Shown here: positions 43,489 to 52,546 of the stretch, one piece after another | How the letters are laid out: every line of letters starts with the position of its first letter | Numbering within the stretch: position 1 is the first letter of the stretch | NCBI GenBank assembly: GCA_905182025.1 | Contig: CAJJAA010000027.1 | Span: 1-64,000 of the forward strand | DNA: 64,000 nucleotides | Direction of reading: 5' to 3' | From: an uncultured OM182 clade bacterium | GTDB lineage: Bacteria; Pseudomonadota; Gammaproteobacteria; Pseudomonadales; Azotimanducaceae | Translations under genes and position numbers: made by a program | Notes under the pieces: generated by a model | The model's input: only the letters and a program-made list of their open reading frames with translations | Databases searched by the model: none | What the model was told of the DNA's origin: nothing

Positions 43489-46382
43489 ATGATGAAATCC
43501 AAATGGGTTAAACTTGCAACGACAGGAATAATGTCGGCATGTTTAGCAACAACAGCTTTCGGTGCAGATGAGATAGAAGAAGTCATCGTCACTGGTTCAT
43601 TTATTAAAGGTACGCCGATTGATTCTGAATCGCCTGTAACAGTTTTAAAGCGAGAAGAATTAGCAAAACAGGGCGCGCCAAGTATCGTTGAGATGGTTAG
43701 ACGTCTAAGCGCCAGTTCGGGTGTTGATGGTGAATCAAACCAGTTTCAATCAAACGCATCGGAAGGTGTAGCAAGCGTTAACATTCGAGGCTTAGGTGCA
43801 GCTCGAACGTTGGTTCTTATTAATGGTAAGCGTCAAACACCAATTTCTGCGCGTCTGCCAGGTGGCCGGTTCGTAGATGTTAACGGCATTCCAAAATTAG
43901 CCGTTGAGCGTGTTGAAGTACTGAAAGAGGGTGCTGCGGCAACCTACGGTTCTGACGCAATCTCTGGTGTTGTCAACTTCTTGACTCGTAAGAACTTCGA
44001 AGGTCTTGAATTCTCAGCGTCGCATCAGGAAATTGATGGCAGTGATGGCAACCAAGACTTTGGTGCTATCTTCGGTAAAGATTTCGGCAACGTGCATTGG
44101 GTCACCTCGTTCGGTTATGAAACTCGTAATGAACTCAGCCTACGTGAAATTGAAAACTCACAGGTGTCTTACGCTGAAAACAACCAAGGTGGTTTCTCTT
44201 CTATTGGTAACCCAGGCGTATTTTTTGACCCAGCAGATGCCGGCTCAACTTTTGGCGCTCTACCTCTTTTGTCTCCGAACGGAACAAAAGATCCTAATTG
44301 CGCCGCTTTAGGTGGTGTTGACCAATCTATTTTCTGTCGGTTCAGATATACAGATTTTGATAACGCTATTGAAGAAGAAGAACGGTACCAATTGTTTTCT
44401 GAAATCAACGGTGAACTATCTAATGGTATGAACTTCCATGCGGAATTCCTCTACTCGAAAGTAGACGTGCCGGAATGGAAAACATCGCCATCTTATCCAC
44501 CACAGGCGTTATTCGGGGATATTCAAACTGTCCAGAATGACCACCCTGGTCTGCTCGATATGGCTGCTCAGTTTCCTCAGTTTGACAAGTATATCACTCC
44601 AACGATTACGCGTGCTGATGATCCCTTGACTGCTGCCGATGAATCCGTCACTACAAGTGGTACAGGTGCAACTTTCTACGGTCGAATTGCCGGTGTAGGC
44701 GCTTCTGTTGGCCGTGAAGCAAAACGTGAATACGATACTTATCGAGTAGCTGCTACTTTAGACGGCGAATTTGAAAACGGTATTGGATGGGACGTTGGCG
44801 TCAGTTGGTCTCGAAACGAAGGCGAACTTGAAGGTGTTGATGCTCAGATAGGCAGAACTAAGTTGGCATTTAACGGTTTTGGCGGTGAAAACTGTGCTGC
44901 TGACCTGTCTACGTCAGGTGTACTTCAGACAAACGGCGCGACTGCTGGAGCGGGTGATTGTCTTTACTACAACCCATTCTCAAATGCGATTCCAGTGTCT
45001 AATGCGGAATCAACCTTTGGTGTTGCCAATCCTAGCTATAATGCTGCAGTGGCAAACAGCGCTGAAGTCCTAGCTTATCTTGATGATACATCTTTGACTA
45101 AAACTCAGTCTGAACTACTCGTCCTAGACGCAGTATTCCAGGGCGAGTTTGCCGGTGGCGAAGCAGCTTGGGCTATGGGTTATCAGTATCGCGATTTGGA
45201 AATCAAGTCTGAATTGGATGATTTGATTAACTTGAACATCAACCCATGTGCTTTTGTTGGGCAAACTGATTGCGCCGGCCAAACGGGTCTTCGAAGCTTC
45301 TTGAGTGGCGGTCGCCCTGTAGATACAGGACAAGACGTACACGCATTTTTCTTTGAAACAGCAATGAATATGAGCGAAAATCTCGATGTTCAATTGGCTG
45401 TTCGTTATGAATCTTATGGCGAAACAGATACCTTCGATCCTAAGCTAGCTGGTCGATACACTGTTAATGATTGGTTAACCCTACGTGGTTCTGTTCAGAC
45501 TACATTCCGTGGTCCGGATATTGATTCACTCAGCCCGAATGCTGTAACAGCACTTTCATATGTTGGCCCAACGGCAGCATTTAAAGCGATTGATGCAGTG
45601 GGTAACCCTGATCTTGAACCAGAACAAGCGTTCACCTATAACCTTGGTGCAGTGATGAACTTCACTGACAACCTGACGGTTACTGTTGATTACTGGAACT
45701 ATGATTTTGATAACCCCATTGTCCTAGAAGACTTTAATGCGCTAGTAACGGCATATGGTGGTGGTGGCGCCGCGAAGGCCGCTGTTCAGGAACAGATTTT
45801 CTGTACAAATGCTGGTAATGACGGTAGCTGTGCTGCTTCAGGTATTGAGCGAATTGTAGTGCAGTCGGTTAATGGTCCTTCAATTGAAACATCGGGTGTT
45901 GACGTGTTTGTTAACTACATCCTTGATAGCTCAGTTGGTCAGTTCACATTTGGTGCTGACGTCAGTCACACGCTTCAGTACGAACAGGACGAATATGTGA
46001 AGAATGGTGCTGTTGTTCAAGAATCATATGATGCAGCGGGCTTCCTTAATGCTGGTCGAGGCGCTCGTCCTCTACCTGACACGAAAGGTCGCGTATTTGG
46101 TGAATATACTCTTGAAAATCACAACGTCCTACTTTATGTGAACCACACATCTGAGTACGAAGATGAGAGATATGCAAATACAACAGTTGATTCTCAAACA
46201 ACTTATGACTTGCACTATCGTTTGAACTTGTTTGATGATTCGACCGCGTTAACTTTCTCTGCGATCAACTTCACAGACGAGCAAGCGCCTCTGCACGTGT
46301 TGACTTAGGTTATGATGCATACACGCATAACTCTTTCGGCGCGATGTACAAGGTTGGTATAGAGTACAGAATGGGTCAGTAA
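43489..46382 (+). CDS. TonB-dependent outer-membrane receptor (3' frameshift)
   Basis: A signal peptide (MMKSKWVKLATTGIMSACLA) precedes a TonB-box-like EEVIVTGS, the plug domain (SVNIRGLGAARTLVLINGKR; LKEGAAATYGSDAISGVVNF) and a long beta barrel (YRVAATLDGEFENG; LTLRGSVQTTFRGPDIDSL; NPDLEPEQAFTYNLG). The continuous frame stops at 46308 after PLHVLT. One missing G near 46293 (CTGCACGT for CTGGCACGT) would continue it as ARVDLGYDAYTHNSFGAMYK and on to VGIEYRMGQ, ending at 46382 with the expected C-terminal barrel strand and its aromatic residue. The repaired length is 964 residues. The substrate is unknown; no siderophore, cobalamin or glycan genes are adjacent. Confidence 0.9.
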
Positions 46383-46403
46383 GTTAGAGCCATTTAGAAA
46401 GAT

Positions 46404-46435
46404 GAAAACGCCGCTTTTTAGCGGCGTTTTTTTTT
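46404..46435 (+). terminator. Rho-independent terminator of the receptor gene
   Basis: AAAACGCCGC / GCGGCGTTTT stem with a six-base loop and a nine-T run. It lies just after the frameshift-corrected stop of the receptor, which supports the corrected end. Confidence 0.9.
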
Positions 46436-46511
46436 GCCTGAAATTTATCAAACAAATTTGGTCCAAGCGAATTTTAGTGGCATGCTATGCCGTCAATTTC
46501 GTTGAGGACGT

Positions 46512-46943
46512 ATGTTGAAAAAGAGTCTTAAAGTATTCGCCAAACAGGCCGCCAGCCTGCTTGCTTTGACGTCAGCGGGCGTAAGCCTGAGGCGTTTGTT
46601 GTTGGTCACAGCGATGACGTCGCTGTCGGTATTCACGTTGACCGGCTGCGAAACGAAAGAGCTGCAGGGTGTATTGCTGACGCAGCCTTCTGCCAGCGAA
46701 ACCGCTCAGGCCCAGCATAAATGGGTGAGAAGTTGTGCTTTATGTCATGTCAACGGCGAGGGCGGCGCGCCGAAGGTTGGTGATGCTGCCGCCTGGCAAC
46801 CACGCTTAGAGCAAGGTGGCGACGTCTTATTAGCGCATACATTGCAAGGTCTTAATCGTATGCCGCCACTCGGCTATTGTATGGACTGTAGCGAGTCAGA
46901 TTTCAGGATTTTGATCGACTTCATGTCGCGAGGTGCGCAATGA
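46512..46943 (+). CDS. c-type cytochrome (c5-like), membrane or lipid anchored
   Basis: 143 residues with one haem-binding motif C-A-L-C-H (Cys75, Cys78, His79) and a later Met in GLNRMPPLGYCMDCSESD as the likely axial ligand. An extra Cys pair in CMDC is typical of cytochrome c5 relatives. The N-terminal part contains a hydrophobic stretch ending L-T-G-C (Cys46), which could be a lipobox. If so, translation may start later than ATG 46512, since 46 residues is long for a signal peptide. Its stop overlaps the next ATG (ATGA), so it is cotranslated with the lactone oxidase and is the likely electron acceptor. Confidence 0.85.
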   Translation: MLKKSLKVFAKQAASLLALTSAGVSLRRLLLVTAMTSLSVFTLTGCETKELQGVLLTQPSASETAQAQHKWVRSCALCHVNGEGGAPKVGDAAAWQPRLEQGGDVLLAHTLQGLNRMPPLGYCMDCSESDFRILIDFMSRGAQ

Positions 46944-48304
46944 GTATTACCCGACGGAAACTCCTCGCATCCAGTCTACTTGCCGCTGCGTTTAATCCCC
47001 TTGGAAAAACGTTGGCAGCTGGCGCCGACGTGGCCCATTCATCAGCGCCTTGGCGTAACTGGTCTGGGTACTTGCAGTCAAATCCAGCCCAGCGATTCGC
47101 ACCTAAATCCGAACAAGAACTTGCCGATTTTATGAAGGGCAACGCGGGCGGCGTCAGGCCCGTTGGGGCAGGCCATTCGTTTTCGCCGCTGGTGCCGACA
47201 AATGACGCGTTGGTTGTGCTCGATAATCTCAGCGGTGTGGTTGCATACGATGACGCGTCGACAACGGCCGTGCTGCGAGCGGGCACGCGGTTGAGTGATT
47301 CCGGACCCATGTTGGATCAAATTGGCCAAGCGATGATTAATCTGCCGGACATTGACCGCCAAACAATCGGCGGTGCGATTGCCACGTCAACTCACGGTAC
47401 GGGCTTGGGTTTAGGCTCTCTTTCAGCCTACGTCACCAGTGTTCGACTTGTTACACCTGAAGGTAGAGTTATTGACGCAAACCGAAACGATAACCCGGAA
47501 ATCTACCAAGCTGCACGAACAAACCTAGGCGCATTAGGCGTATTAACGGAAGTCGGTTTTCAGAATCGGAAACCTTTTAAGCTGAAAAGTATGGCGTGGG
47601 TAGAGAAGACGAACACCGTCATTGAAAGCTTTGCAGAGCGTTGTCTGGAATATGAGCATTATGAATTTATGCCGTTTCTGCATGCGGACTTCTCGTTGGT
47701 GATTGCCCATAAAGAGACGGATGGTGCGCTTAAGCCGCCCGTACCTGAAGAAGATCAAGGTGACATATTTGGTGTGTTGTCGAACCTGCCAGTTTTTGCT
47801 CGGCGACCTGTGATTAATTTTTTAGTCGAGGCGATTGAGCCATCAGAGGCGGTAGAGGCTTCATATCTTGCTTTGACCAATATTCGTAACGACCGATTTA
47901 ACGAAATGGAGTACTCGGTAGCCGTTGAAGACGGATTAGCCTGTGTTAGGGAGATACTAGACACGGTCACTAAGCTTGGCATCGATGCGTTGATACCATT
48001 GGAATATCGCGTGATTGAAAAGGATGACAGCTGGCTCAGTATGTTCTCCGGATCGGCGAAGGCTTCAATTTCGATTCATCGAATGGCGGGTTACGACTAC
48101 AAACCTTATTTTGATGTGATTGAGCCTATATTTTGGAAGTATGGCGGCCGGCCGCATTGGGGCAAGGTTCATTCCCTAGGCTACCATGAGCTGTCGAATC
48201 TTTACCCACACTTGGATGATTTTATCGAAGTACAAACGGAATTAGATCCGAGCGGGAAAATGCTCAATCAACATATCGCGAAAATATTGAACAGGAACGT
48301 TTAG
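46940..48304 (+). CDS. Exported FAD-linked oxidase, aldonolactone oxidase type
   Basis: 454 residues. A twin-arginine signal TRRKLLASSLLAAAFNP (from residue 4) suggests export of the folded flavoprotein. The FAD PCMH domain has VRPVGAGHSFSPL, whose His79 is the residue that binds FAD covalently in related lactone oxidases, and IGGAIATSTHGTGLGLGSLSAYV. The C-terminal D-arabinono-1,4-lactone oxidase domain carries MEYSVAVEDGLA and the end signature HWGKVHSLGYHEL. Likely it oxidises an aldonolactone or sugar alcohol and passes electrons to the coupled cytochrome c instead of oxygen. The substrate is inferred only from family. Confidence 0.87.
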   Translation: MSITRRKLLASSLLAAAFNPLGKTLAAGADVAHSSAPWRNWSGYLQSNPAQRFAPKSEQELADFMKGNAGGVRPVGAGHSFSPLVPTNDALVVLDNLSGVVAYDDASTTAVLRAGTRLSDSGPMLDQIGQAMINLPDIDRQTIGGAIATSTHGTGLGLGSLSAYVTSVRLVTPEGRVIDANRNDNPEIYQAARTNLGALGVLTEVGFQNRKPFKLKSMAWVEKTNTVIESFAERCLEYEHYEFMPFLHADFSLVIAHKETDGALKPPVPEEDQGDIFGVLSNLPVFARRPVINFLVEAIEPSEAVEASYLALTNIRNDRFNEMEYSVAVEDGLACVREILDTVTKLGIDALIPLEYRVIEKDDSWLSMFSGSAKASISIHRMAGYDYKPYFDVIEPIFWKYGGRPHWGKVHSLGYHELSNLYPHLDDFIEVQTELDPSGKMLNQHIAKILNRNV

Positions 48305-48352
48305 AGATCGATTGGATAGGACCGGCCGAATAGGCTTTGAATATGTCTCACT

Positions 48353-48385
48353 CACTCGACTCGTCGATTAATCGCGAGTCGAGTG
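48353..48385. terminator. Hairpin between convergent operons
   Basis: CACTCGACTCG / CGAGTCGAGTG, an 11-bp perfect stem; the 11-base loop is itself near-palindromic. It lies between the lactone oxidase stop and the selenoprotein stop, so it is a probable bidirectional terminator. Confidence 0.6.
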
Positions 48386-48405
48386 GGTAAAGTCATACGT
48401 GAGGT

Positions 48406-48924
48406 CTAGTTGGTAAGTGCGGAAATTACCTGACTGAACACGGCCTCAGCTTTTTCTTTCATCTGCTCATCGCTCGCATCTTGAATCGGATGCTGCACAA
48501 AGACACATTTAGCATCCTTCAACCCAAGCGCCTTAGCTTGAATGTCAGCTGCTTCCGAGAATTCTTCTGAGGCAACGCTTACAGAAGGAATACCCTGGAT
48601 TTCGAACCATACCGTATCATGCAAACTGCACGTGGTACAGGAGCCTCAATCTGCGAGGCCTTCGATTAAGAAATCATTTTCCGCTTTTATTTCCGCCCGC
48701 AGCGCGTCGGGTGCTGGTTTGGTAAAGGTAGGTTTTCGATAACGATTGATCGTGACGTTCGGCAACCGTTCGGCAAGCAGTACTTCAAACTTATCGAGTA
48801 AGATGTTGCCGCGCGGTTTGGCGATATCAAGAATCGCTAGCCGACCGGTGATCTCTCCGTGTCTAGCGGCTAACTGTCTCTCGACGGGAGCCTTCTCGTT
48901 GGTGGGATCCAAAATGGTAGTCAT
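48406..48924 (-). CDS. UGSC-type selenoprotein (in-frame TGA read as Sec)
   Basis: A single gene of 172 residues if the in-frame TGA at 48648-48646 is read as selenocysteine 93. Residues 1-92 (MTTILDPTNEKAPVERQLAA ... FLIEGLAD) and 94-172 (GSCTTCSLHDTVWFEIQGIP ... VISALTN) both fit one family. The junction reads G-L-A-D-U-G-S-C-T-T-C-S. The U-G-S-C motif and the following P-S-V-S-V-A-S-E-E-F match what NCBI family models call UGSC (seleno)proteins; many relatives have Cys in place of U. The motif resembles a redox active site, but the reaction is unknown. ATG 48924 has an AGAGGA ribosome site. It starts three bases after the thioredoxin-fusion gene. Sec-insertion genes (selA, selB, selC, selD) are not in the window. 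Confidence 0.85.
48609..48638 (-). promoter_or_regulatory. Candidate bacterial SECIS hairpin after the UGA
   Basis: Starting about 8 bases after the UGA, the mRNA can fold GUACC with GGUAU, and above it CGUGCA with UGCAUG, around a GUU apical loop. Distance and small G/U loop fit the bacterial SECIS style, where SelB binds a hairpin next to the codon. The internal loop is asymmetric. It was folded by eye only. Confidence 0.45.
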
Positions 48925-48927
48925 GTA

Positions 48928-50505
48928 TTAGTCCTCTATTTTTTGGGAGACGACGATGGAGCCACCCGGACCGGTTACCCAGCCGTGGAAGGCGCCTGAA
49001 AATTTTCCTGCATCTGAACCAGCGATGACAACATGGATATCTTTCGCTGACGCAAACTTTGTTAGTTGCCCATTCTGAAACTCTTCGGGCATAGACGCAA
49101 ATTTCTCTTTTGGAATTCCTACACCCGATTTATGGTCCTGAACCAGATCTTTGGTCGGTCTCCGCGTTGCCTCAAGGATTTCGTCTTTGAGGCGCTGTTT
49201 TGTATAGCCTGTTGTTCGCATGATGGTATCCACGTGTTCGGGACAAACAACTAAAAGCGTGTCTGAGCTCATGTAGGATTTAGGATGATGCGTACTCTCC
49301 AAGCTCATGGCCATGCTGCTGGCGAGCTGTGAGGCTTCTAGAGAGGTTTGATCAACAACCAAGGTTGGGCCGCTTGTCATGCAAAACAAGGTCACAACGT
49401 TCTCATCAGCCGCAAAGCCACGCTCGACATGTAGTGGCTCCCAGGGGCTGCGCTCTTCCCATTCGGCAAAACACATGGTGAATTTCATCGGGTTACCCAG
49501 CGTCGGTCGTTCTGTACCGCCGGGTACAGCGCCGCCAATATTGCGTATGACAAGCCTCAACGCACGACCAATGGTTGCATTGGCACGGTTACCCTGGCCA
49601 AGTGCTGATAATTTCATGTTCATGCCAATCTTTTCGCGAATGGGTCCGTTAACTACCATCACTGGCGAGGCGCCCATGGTGGTCGCCATCACGCCGTGAA
49701 TATTGAATTCATCGGTACAAGCCGCTTGCACGGAGGCAATAACGACGGGCAAATACTCGGGCTTACAGCCGGCCATCACAGCATTAATGGCGATTTTCTC
49801 GACGGTTGCCTCGGCCAGATTGGGCGCGACCGTGGCAATCACCTCCTGCGGATCACGTGTTGTGCCCGACAGCATTCTGATGACGCGTTCGGGTGTCGGC
49901 GGCACTATCGGTAAGCCGTCGGAGAAGCCTTGGTCGAACATAAATTCGAATTCGTCATCAGCCGGTGCTATTTCAATCTTGCGTGCTCTTAATGGGCTGT
50001 TTTCAGCCTCTGCGCGCAGTTTGTCTGCAATGATCGGATCGACAGATAATGAGCCACAGCCGGGGCGCCAGTCAGGCAGGCTATCCCAGTCCAGTTCAAT
50101 GTCGGTGCCAGCATCGACTAAACTTTTAGTCAAAGCCTGCCAGTCAGACTTAACAAAACCCTCTTGCAGTTCAACCTGTTTGCCGTTTTTATCGGCATGA
50201 ATGAGTGTCGGCACGGTTTCAATGTCGTAAGCGAATGATACCTTTAGCTTCTCATCATTGAGTATGGGGAAGGGTAGATCAAACGCTTCAATGAGTTTGT
50301 TGTTGCCTAATACAGTTTGGCCAATGACGAGAATATTCACGCCTGCATCGAACAGTGCTTTCAATACAGGGATTACCGTACGACAGGTGGGGCAGTCTTC
50401 TTTAACGAAGCACAACAGCGTCTGTTGTCCGCCATCGAAACTCACGTCGATACCTTTATCGTCGGCAAGGCTAAATGGCGCGAGTAATTGTGCGGATTCT
50501 GGCAT
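48928..50505 (-). CDS. Thioredoxin-fold fusion protein linked to the UGSC protein
   Basis: 525 residues from ATG 50505 (ribosome site GGAGAG); a GTG six codons earlier is less likely. Residues 1-145 form a thioredoxin-like domain with the active-site motif D-C-P-T-C near residue 33 and the cis-Pro region VPTLIHADKNGKQ. Residues about 190-525 form a conserved domain of unknown function: FDQGFSDGLPIVPPTPERV, AGCKPEYLPVVIASVQAA, then FNIHGVMATTMGASPVMVVN and NIGGAVPGGTERPTLGNPMKFT. The tight coupling to a selenoprotein with a U-G-S-C motif suggests the two form a redox relay. No function is established. Confidence 0.75.
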   Translation of the reverse strand: MPESAQLLAPFSLADDKGIDVSFDGGQQTLLCFVKEDCPTCRTVIPVLKALFDAGVNILVIGQTVLGNNKLIEAFDLPFPILNDEKLKVSFAYDIETVPTLIHADKNGKQVELQEGFVKSDWQALTKSLVDAGTDIELDWDSLPDWRPGCGSLSVDPIIADKLRAEAENSPLRARKIEIAPADDEFEFMFDQGFSDGLPIVPPTPERVIRMLSGTTRDPQEVIATVAPNLAEATVEKIAINAVMAGCKPEYLPVVIASVQAACTDEFNIHGVMATTMGASPVMVVNGPIREKIGMNMKLSALGQGNRANATIGRALRLVIRNIGGAVPGGTERPTLGNPMKFTMCFAEWEERSPWEPLHVERGFAADENVVTLFCMTSGPTLVVDQTSLEASQLASSMAMSLESTHHPKSYMSSDTLLVVCPEHVDTIMRTTGYTKQRLKDEILEATRRPTKDLVQDHKSGVGIPKEKFASMPEEFQNGQLTKFASAKDIHVVIAGSDAGKFSGAFHGWVTGPGGSIVVSQKIED

Positions 50506-50865
50506 GATCTCTCCGAGTGTCACATAACATTAGTGCTAACATGACGACGTTTAATTAAGCCTAAATATACCTATCTATGACGAGTTAGTCAGCCTAAAAC
50601 ATCCTGGTAGACCTGATTCGATCGATGCGTCGATCTCGGCTGTAATCGAAGGCTATCGCCAGACCCTGTTGGTAGCGCGATTGTCATCGCCGATGAGGTC
50701 AAATTTGCCTGTTATCTTCGGTCGTTGAAACCCACTTGATCGATTGTCACCCTAGCGAATATAAGCAACGTTATTGTGGTCAACGACCGCAAGCGGAGTA
50801 CGGAAGTGTTTACCTGATTTCATGCGCTTGATATGGTCAGTTTTCTTACAAGGTTAGTTTCTATC
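50506..50865. other. Divergent intergenic region before glpK
   Basis: About 360 bp between the selenoprotein operon (minus) and glpK (plus). No gene is supported. It must hold at least two promoters, which I could not assign with confidence. Confidence 0.4.
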
Positions 50866-52350
50866 ATGACAAAATTTATCATCTCAATCGATCAGGGTAC
50901 GACAAGCTCTCGCGCTGTATTGTTCTCGGAATCGGGCGAAATCGTCGGAACTTCTCAGCAAGAATTTACTCAACATTTTCCGAATGATGGTTGGGTTGAA
51001 CATGACCCCGAGGAAATATGGCAAACAACGGTTGAGTCCGTCAGTAACGTTTTGAAAGAAACGAATACAGCGGTCGGCTCGGTTGCCGCGATAGGTATTA
51101 CCAATCAGCGAGAGACGACCTTGGTTTGGGACCGCAATAGCGGTGAAGTTGTCTACCGAGCGATTGTTTGGCAAGACCGTCGAACAGCCGACTATTGCGA
51201 GAGCCTGCGTGAAGCCGGTTTTGAAGACGTCGTTAAGCAAAAAACAGGTTTGTTGCTTGATCCGTATTTCTCCGGAACCAAACTGCGCTGGATCCTAAAC
51301 AATGTGCCCGGCGTTAGAGATAGGGCAGAAAAGGGTGAGCTTGCATTTGGCACGGTCGATACTTTCCTGCTTTGGCGGTTGACCGAGGGTGCCTGCCATA
51401 AAACTGACGCGACCAACGCGTCAAGAACACTTCTGTTTAATATCCACACGCAACAGTGGGATGACGAATTACTACAAAAAATGGATATCCCGCGCTCTTT
51501 GCTGCCCGAAGTGCTGGATTCCAGCGCGGCGTTTGGTGACACTGCTGAGCACTTATTCGGCGCATCGATCCCTGTTGCTGGCATGGCGGGCGATCAACAC
51601 TGCGCCCTTTTTGGCCAAGGCTGCTTTGATGCCGGTATGTTAAAGAGCACCTATGGCACGGGTTGCTTTGCGATATTGAATACGGGCGAGCAGGCATTGC
51701 AGTCAAACAATAAGCTGTTGACGACCGTTGCTTACAGACTCAATGGCAAAGTGACATACGCGCTAGAGGGAAGCATTTTCGTTGCCGGTGCTGCGGTACA
51801 ATGGTTGCGTGATAGTCTTAAGATTATTGACCACGCGGCCGAAACTCAAGCAATTGCCGAGGCGACGGAGGATTCAGCCGGTGTATATCTCGTGCCAGCA
51901 TTTACCGGGTTGGGTGCGCCCTACTGGGATGCTGACGCAAGAGGTGCACTGCTGGGGATGACGAGAGACTCCGGTGTGAACGAAATCGTTACGGCAACAC
52001 TACAATCCGTGTGTTACCAAACCAAGGATTTACTTGAGGCGATGAGTTCAGATGGCATCCAGACTAATGTACTGCGAGTCGATGGTGGCATGGTCGAAAA
52101 CGATTGGGTTATGCAGTACTTATCCGATACTTTGCAGATTGAAGTTGATCGCCCGGAGGTCATCGAAACGACCGCCTTAGGGGCTTGTTTCCTGGCTGGC
52201 TTGCAAGTCGGTATTTTCGAATCATTGGATGACCTTAAGGCGAAATGGCAGCTGCAGCGGAAGTTTTCGCCGCAACGTTCAGCCAACTTGATGGACAGCC
52301 GTTATAAAGGTTGGCAACAAGCGGTGAGTCGAGTTAGAACCAACGAGTGA
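50866..52350 (+). CDS. glpK: Glycerol kinase
   Basis: 494 residues from ATG 50866, giving the canonical [20 protein letters not shown]. The earlier frame start at 50833 is rejected. The FGGY kinase fold is clear: phosphate-binding DQGTTSSR, glycerol contacts in [11 protein letters not shown] and [10 protein letters not shown], the FGGY signature [18 protein letters not shown], and the adenosine-binding [14 protein letters not shown]. It phosphorylates glycerol to sn-glycerol-3-phosphate. No glpF, glpD or glpR gene is adjacent, which is unusual. Confidence 0.97.
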   Translation: MTKFIISIDQGTTSSRAVLFSESGEIVGTSQQEFTQHFPNDGWVEHDPEEIWQTTVESVSNVLKETNTAVGSVAAIGITNQRETTLVWDRNSGEVVYRAIVWQDRRTADYCESLREAGFEDVVKQKTGLLLDPYFSGTKLRWILNNVPGVRDRAEKGELAFGTVDTFLLWRLTEGACHKTDATNASRTLLFNIHTQQWDDELLQKMDIPRSLLPEVLDSSAAFGDTAEHLFGASIPVAGMAGDQHCALFGQGCFDAGMLKSTYGTGCFAILNTGEQALQSNNKLLTTVAYRLNGKVTYALEGSIFVAGAAVQWLRDSLKIIDHAAETQAIAEATEDSAGVYLVPAFTGLGAPYWDADARGALLGMTRDSGVNEIVTATLQSVCYQTKDLLEAMSSDGIQTNVLRVDGGMVENDWVMQYLSDTLQIEVDRPEVIETTALGACFLAGLQVGIFESLDDLKAKWQLQRKFSPQRSANLMDSRYKGWQQAVSRVRTNE

Positions 52351-52414
52351 GTCGCGCTTTTTATCTGGATAATACTAATGCCTCGCATTGGACCTCAATG
52401 TCGTGACGGATAAG

Positions 52415-52546
52415 CTGCGACAATGAATGTACGACAATGAATGTACGACAATTAAAAAATGTACGACAACCAATGCACGACAACGAATGCACGACAACTA
52501 AAAGATGACCATAAACGTATGGCAACAACGATATGACAAATAAAGC
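52415..52546 (+). repeat. 14-bp imperfect tandem repeats upstream of the permease
   Basis: The unit G[TC]ACGACAA-N2-AAT recurs with a 14-base step (two units are 18 bases because of extra A residues), clearest from 52427 to 52498. Decayed forms continue (GACCATAAACGTAT, GGCAACAACGATAT) up to the start codon. The permease start ATGACAA looks like part of the last unit. Confidence 0.75.

Noticed and set aside
48406..48624. Separate 72-residue hypothetical gene after a 92-residue one
   Set aside because: The two frames are the same frame separated only by a TGA, and residues between the TGA and the internal Met are part of the conserved motif. A selenoprotein explains both.
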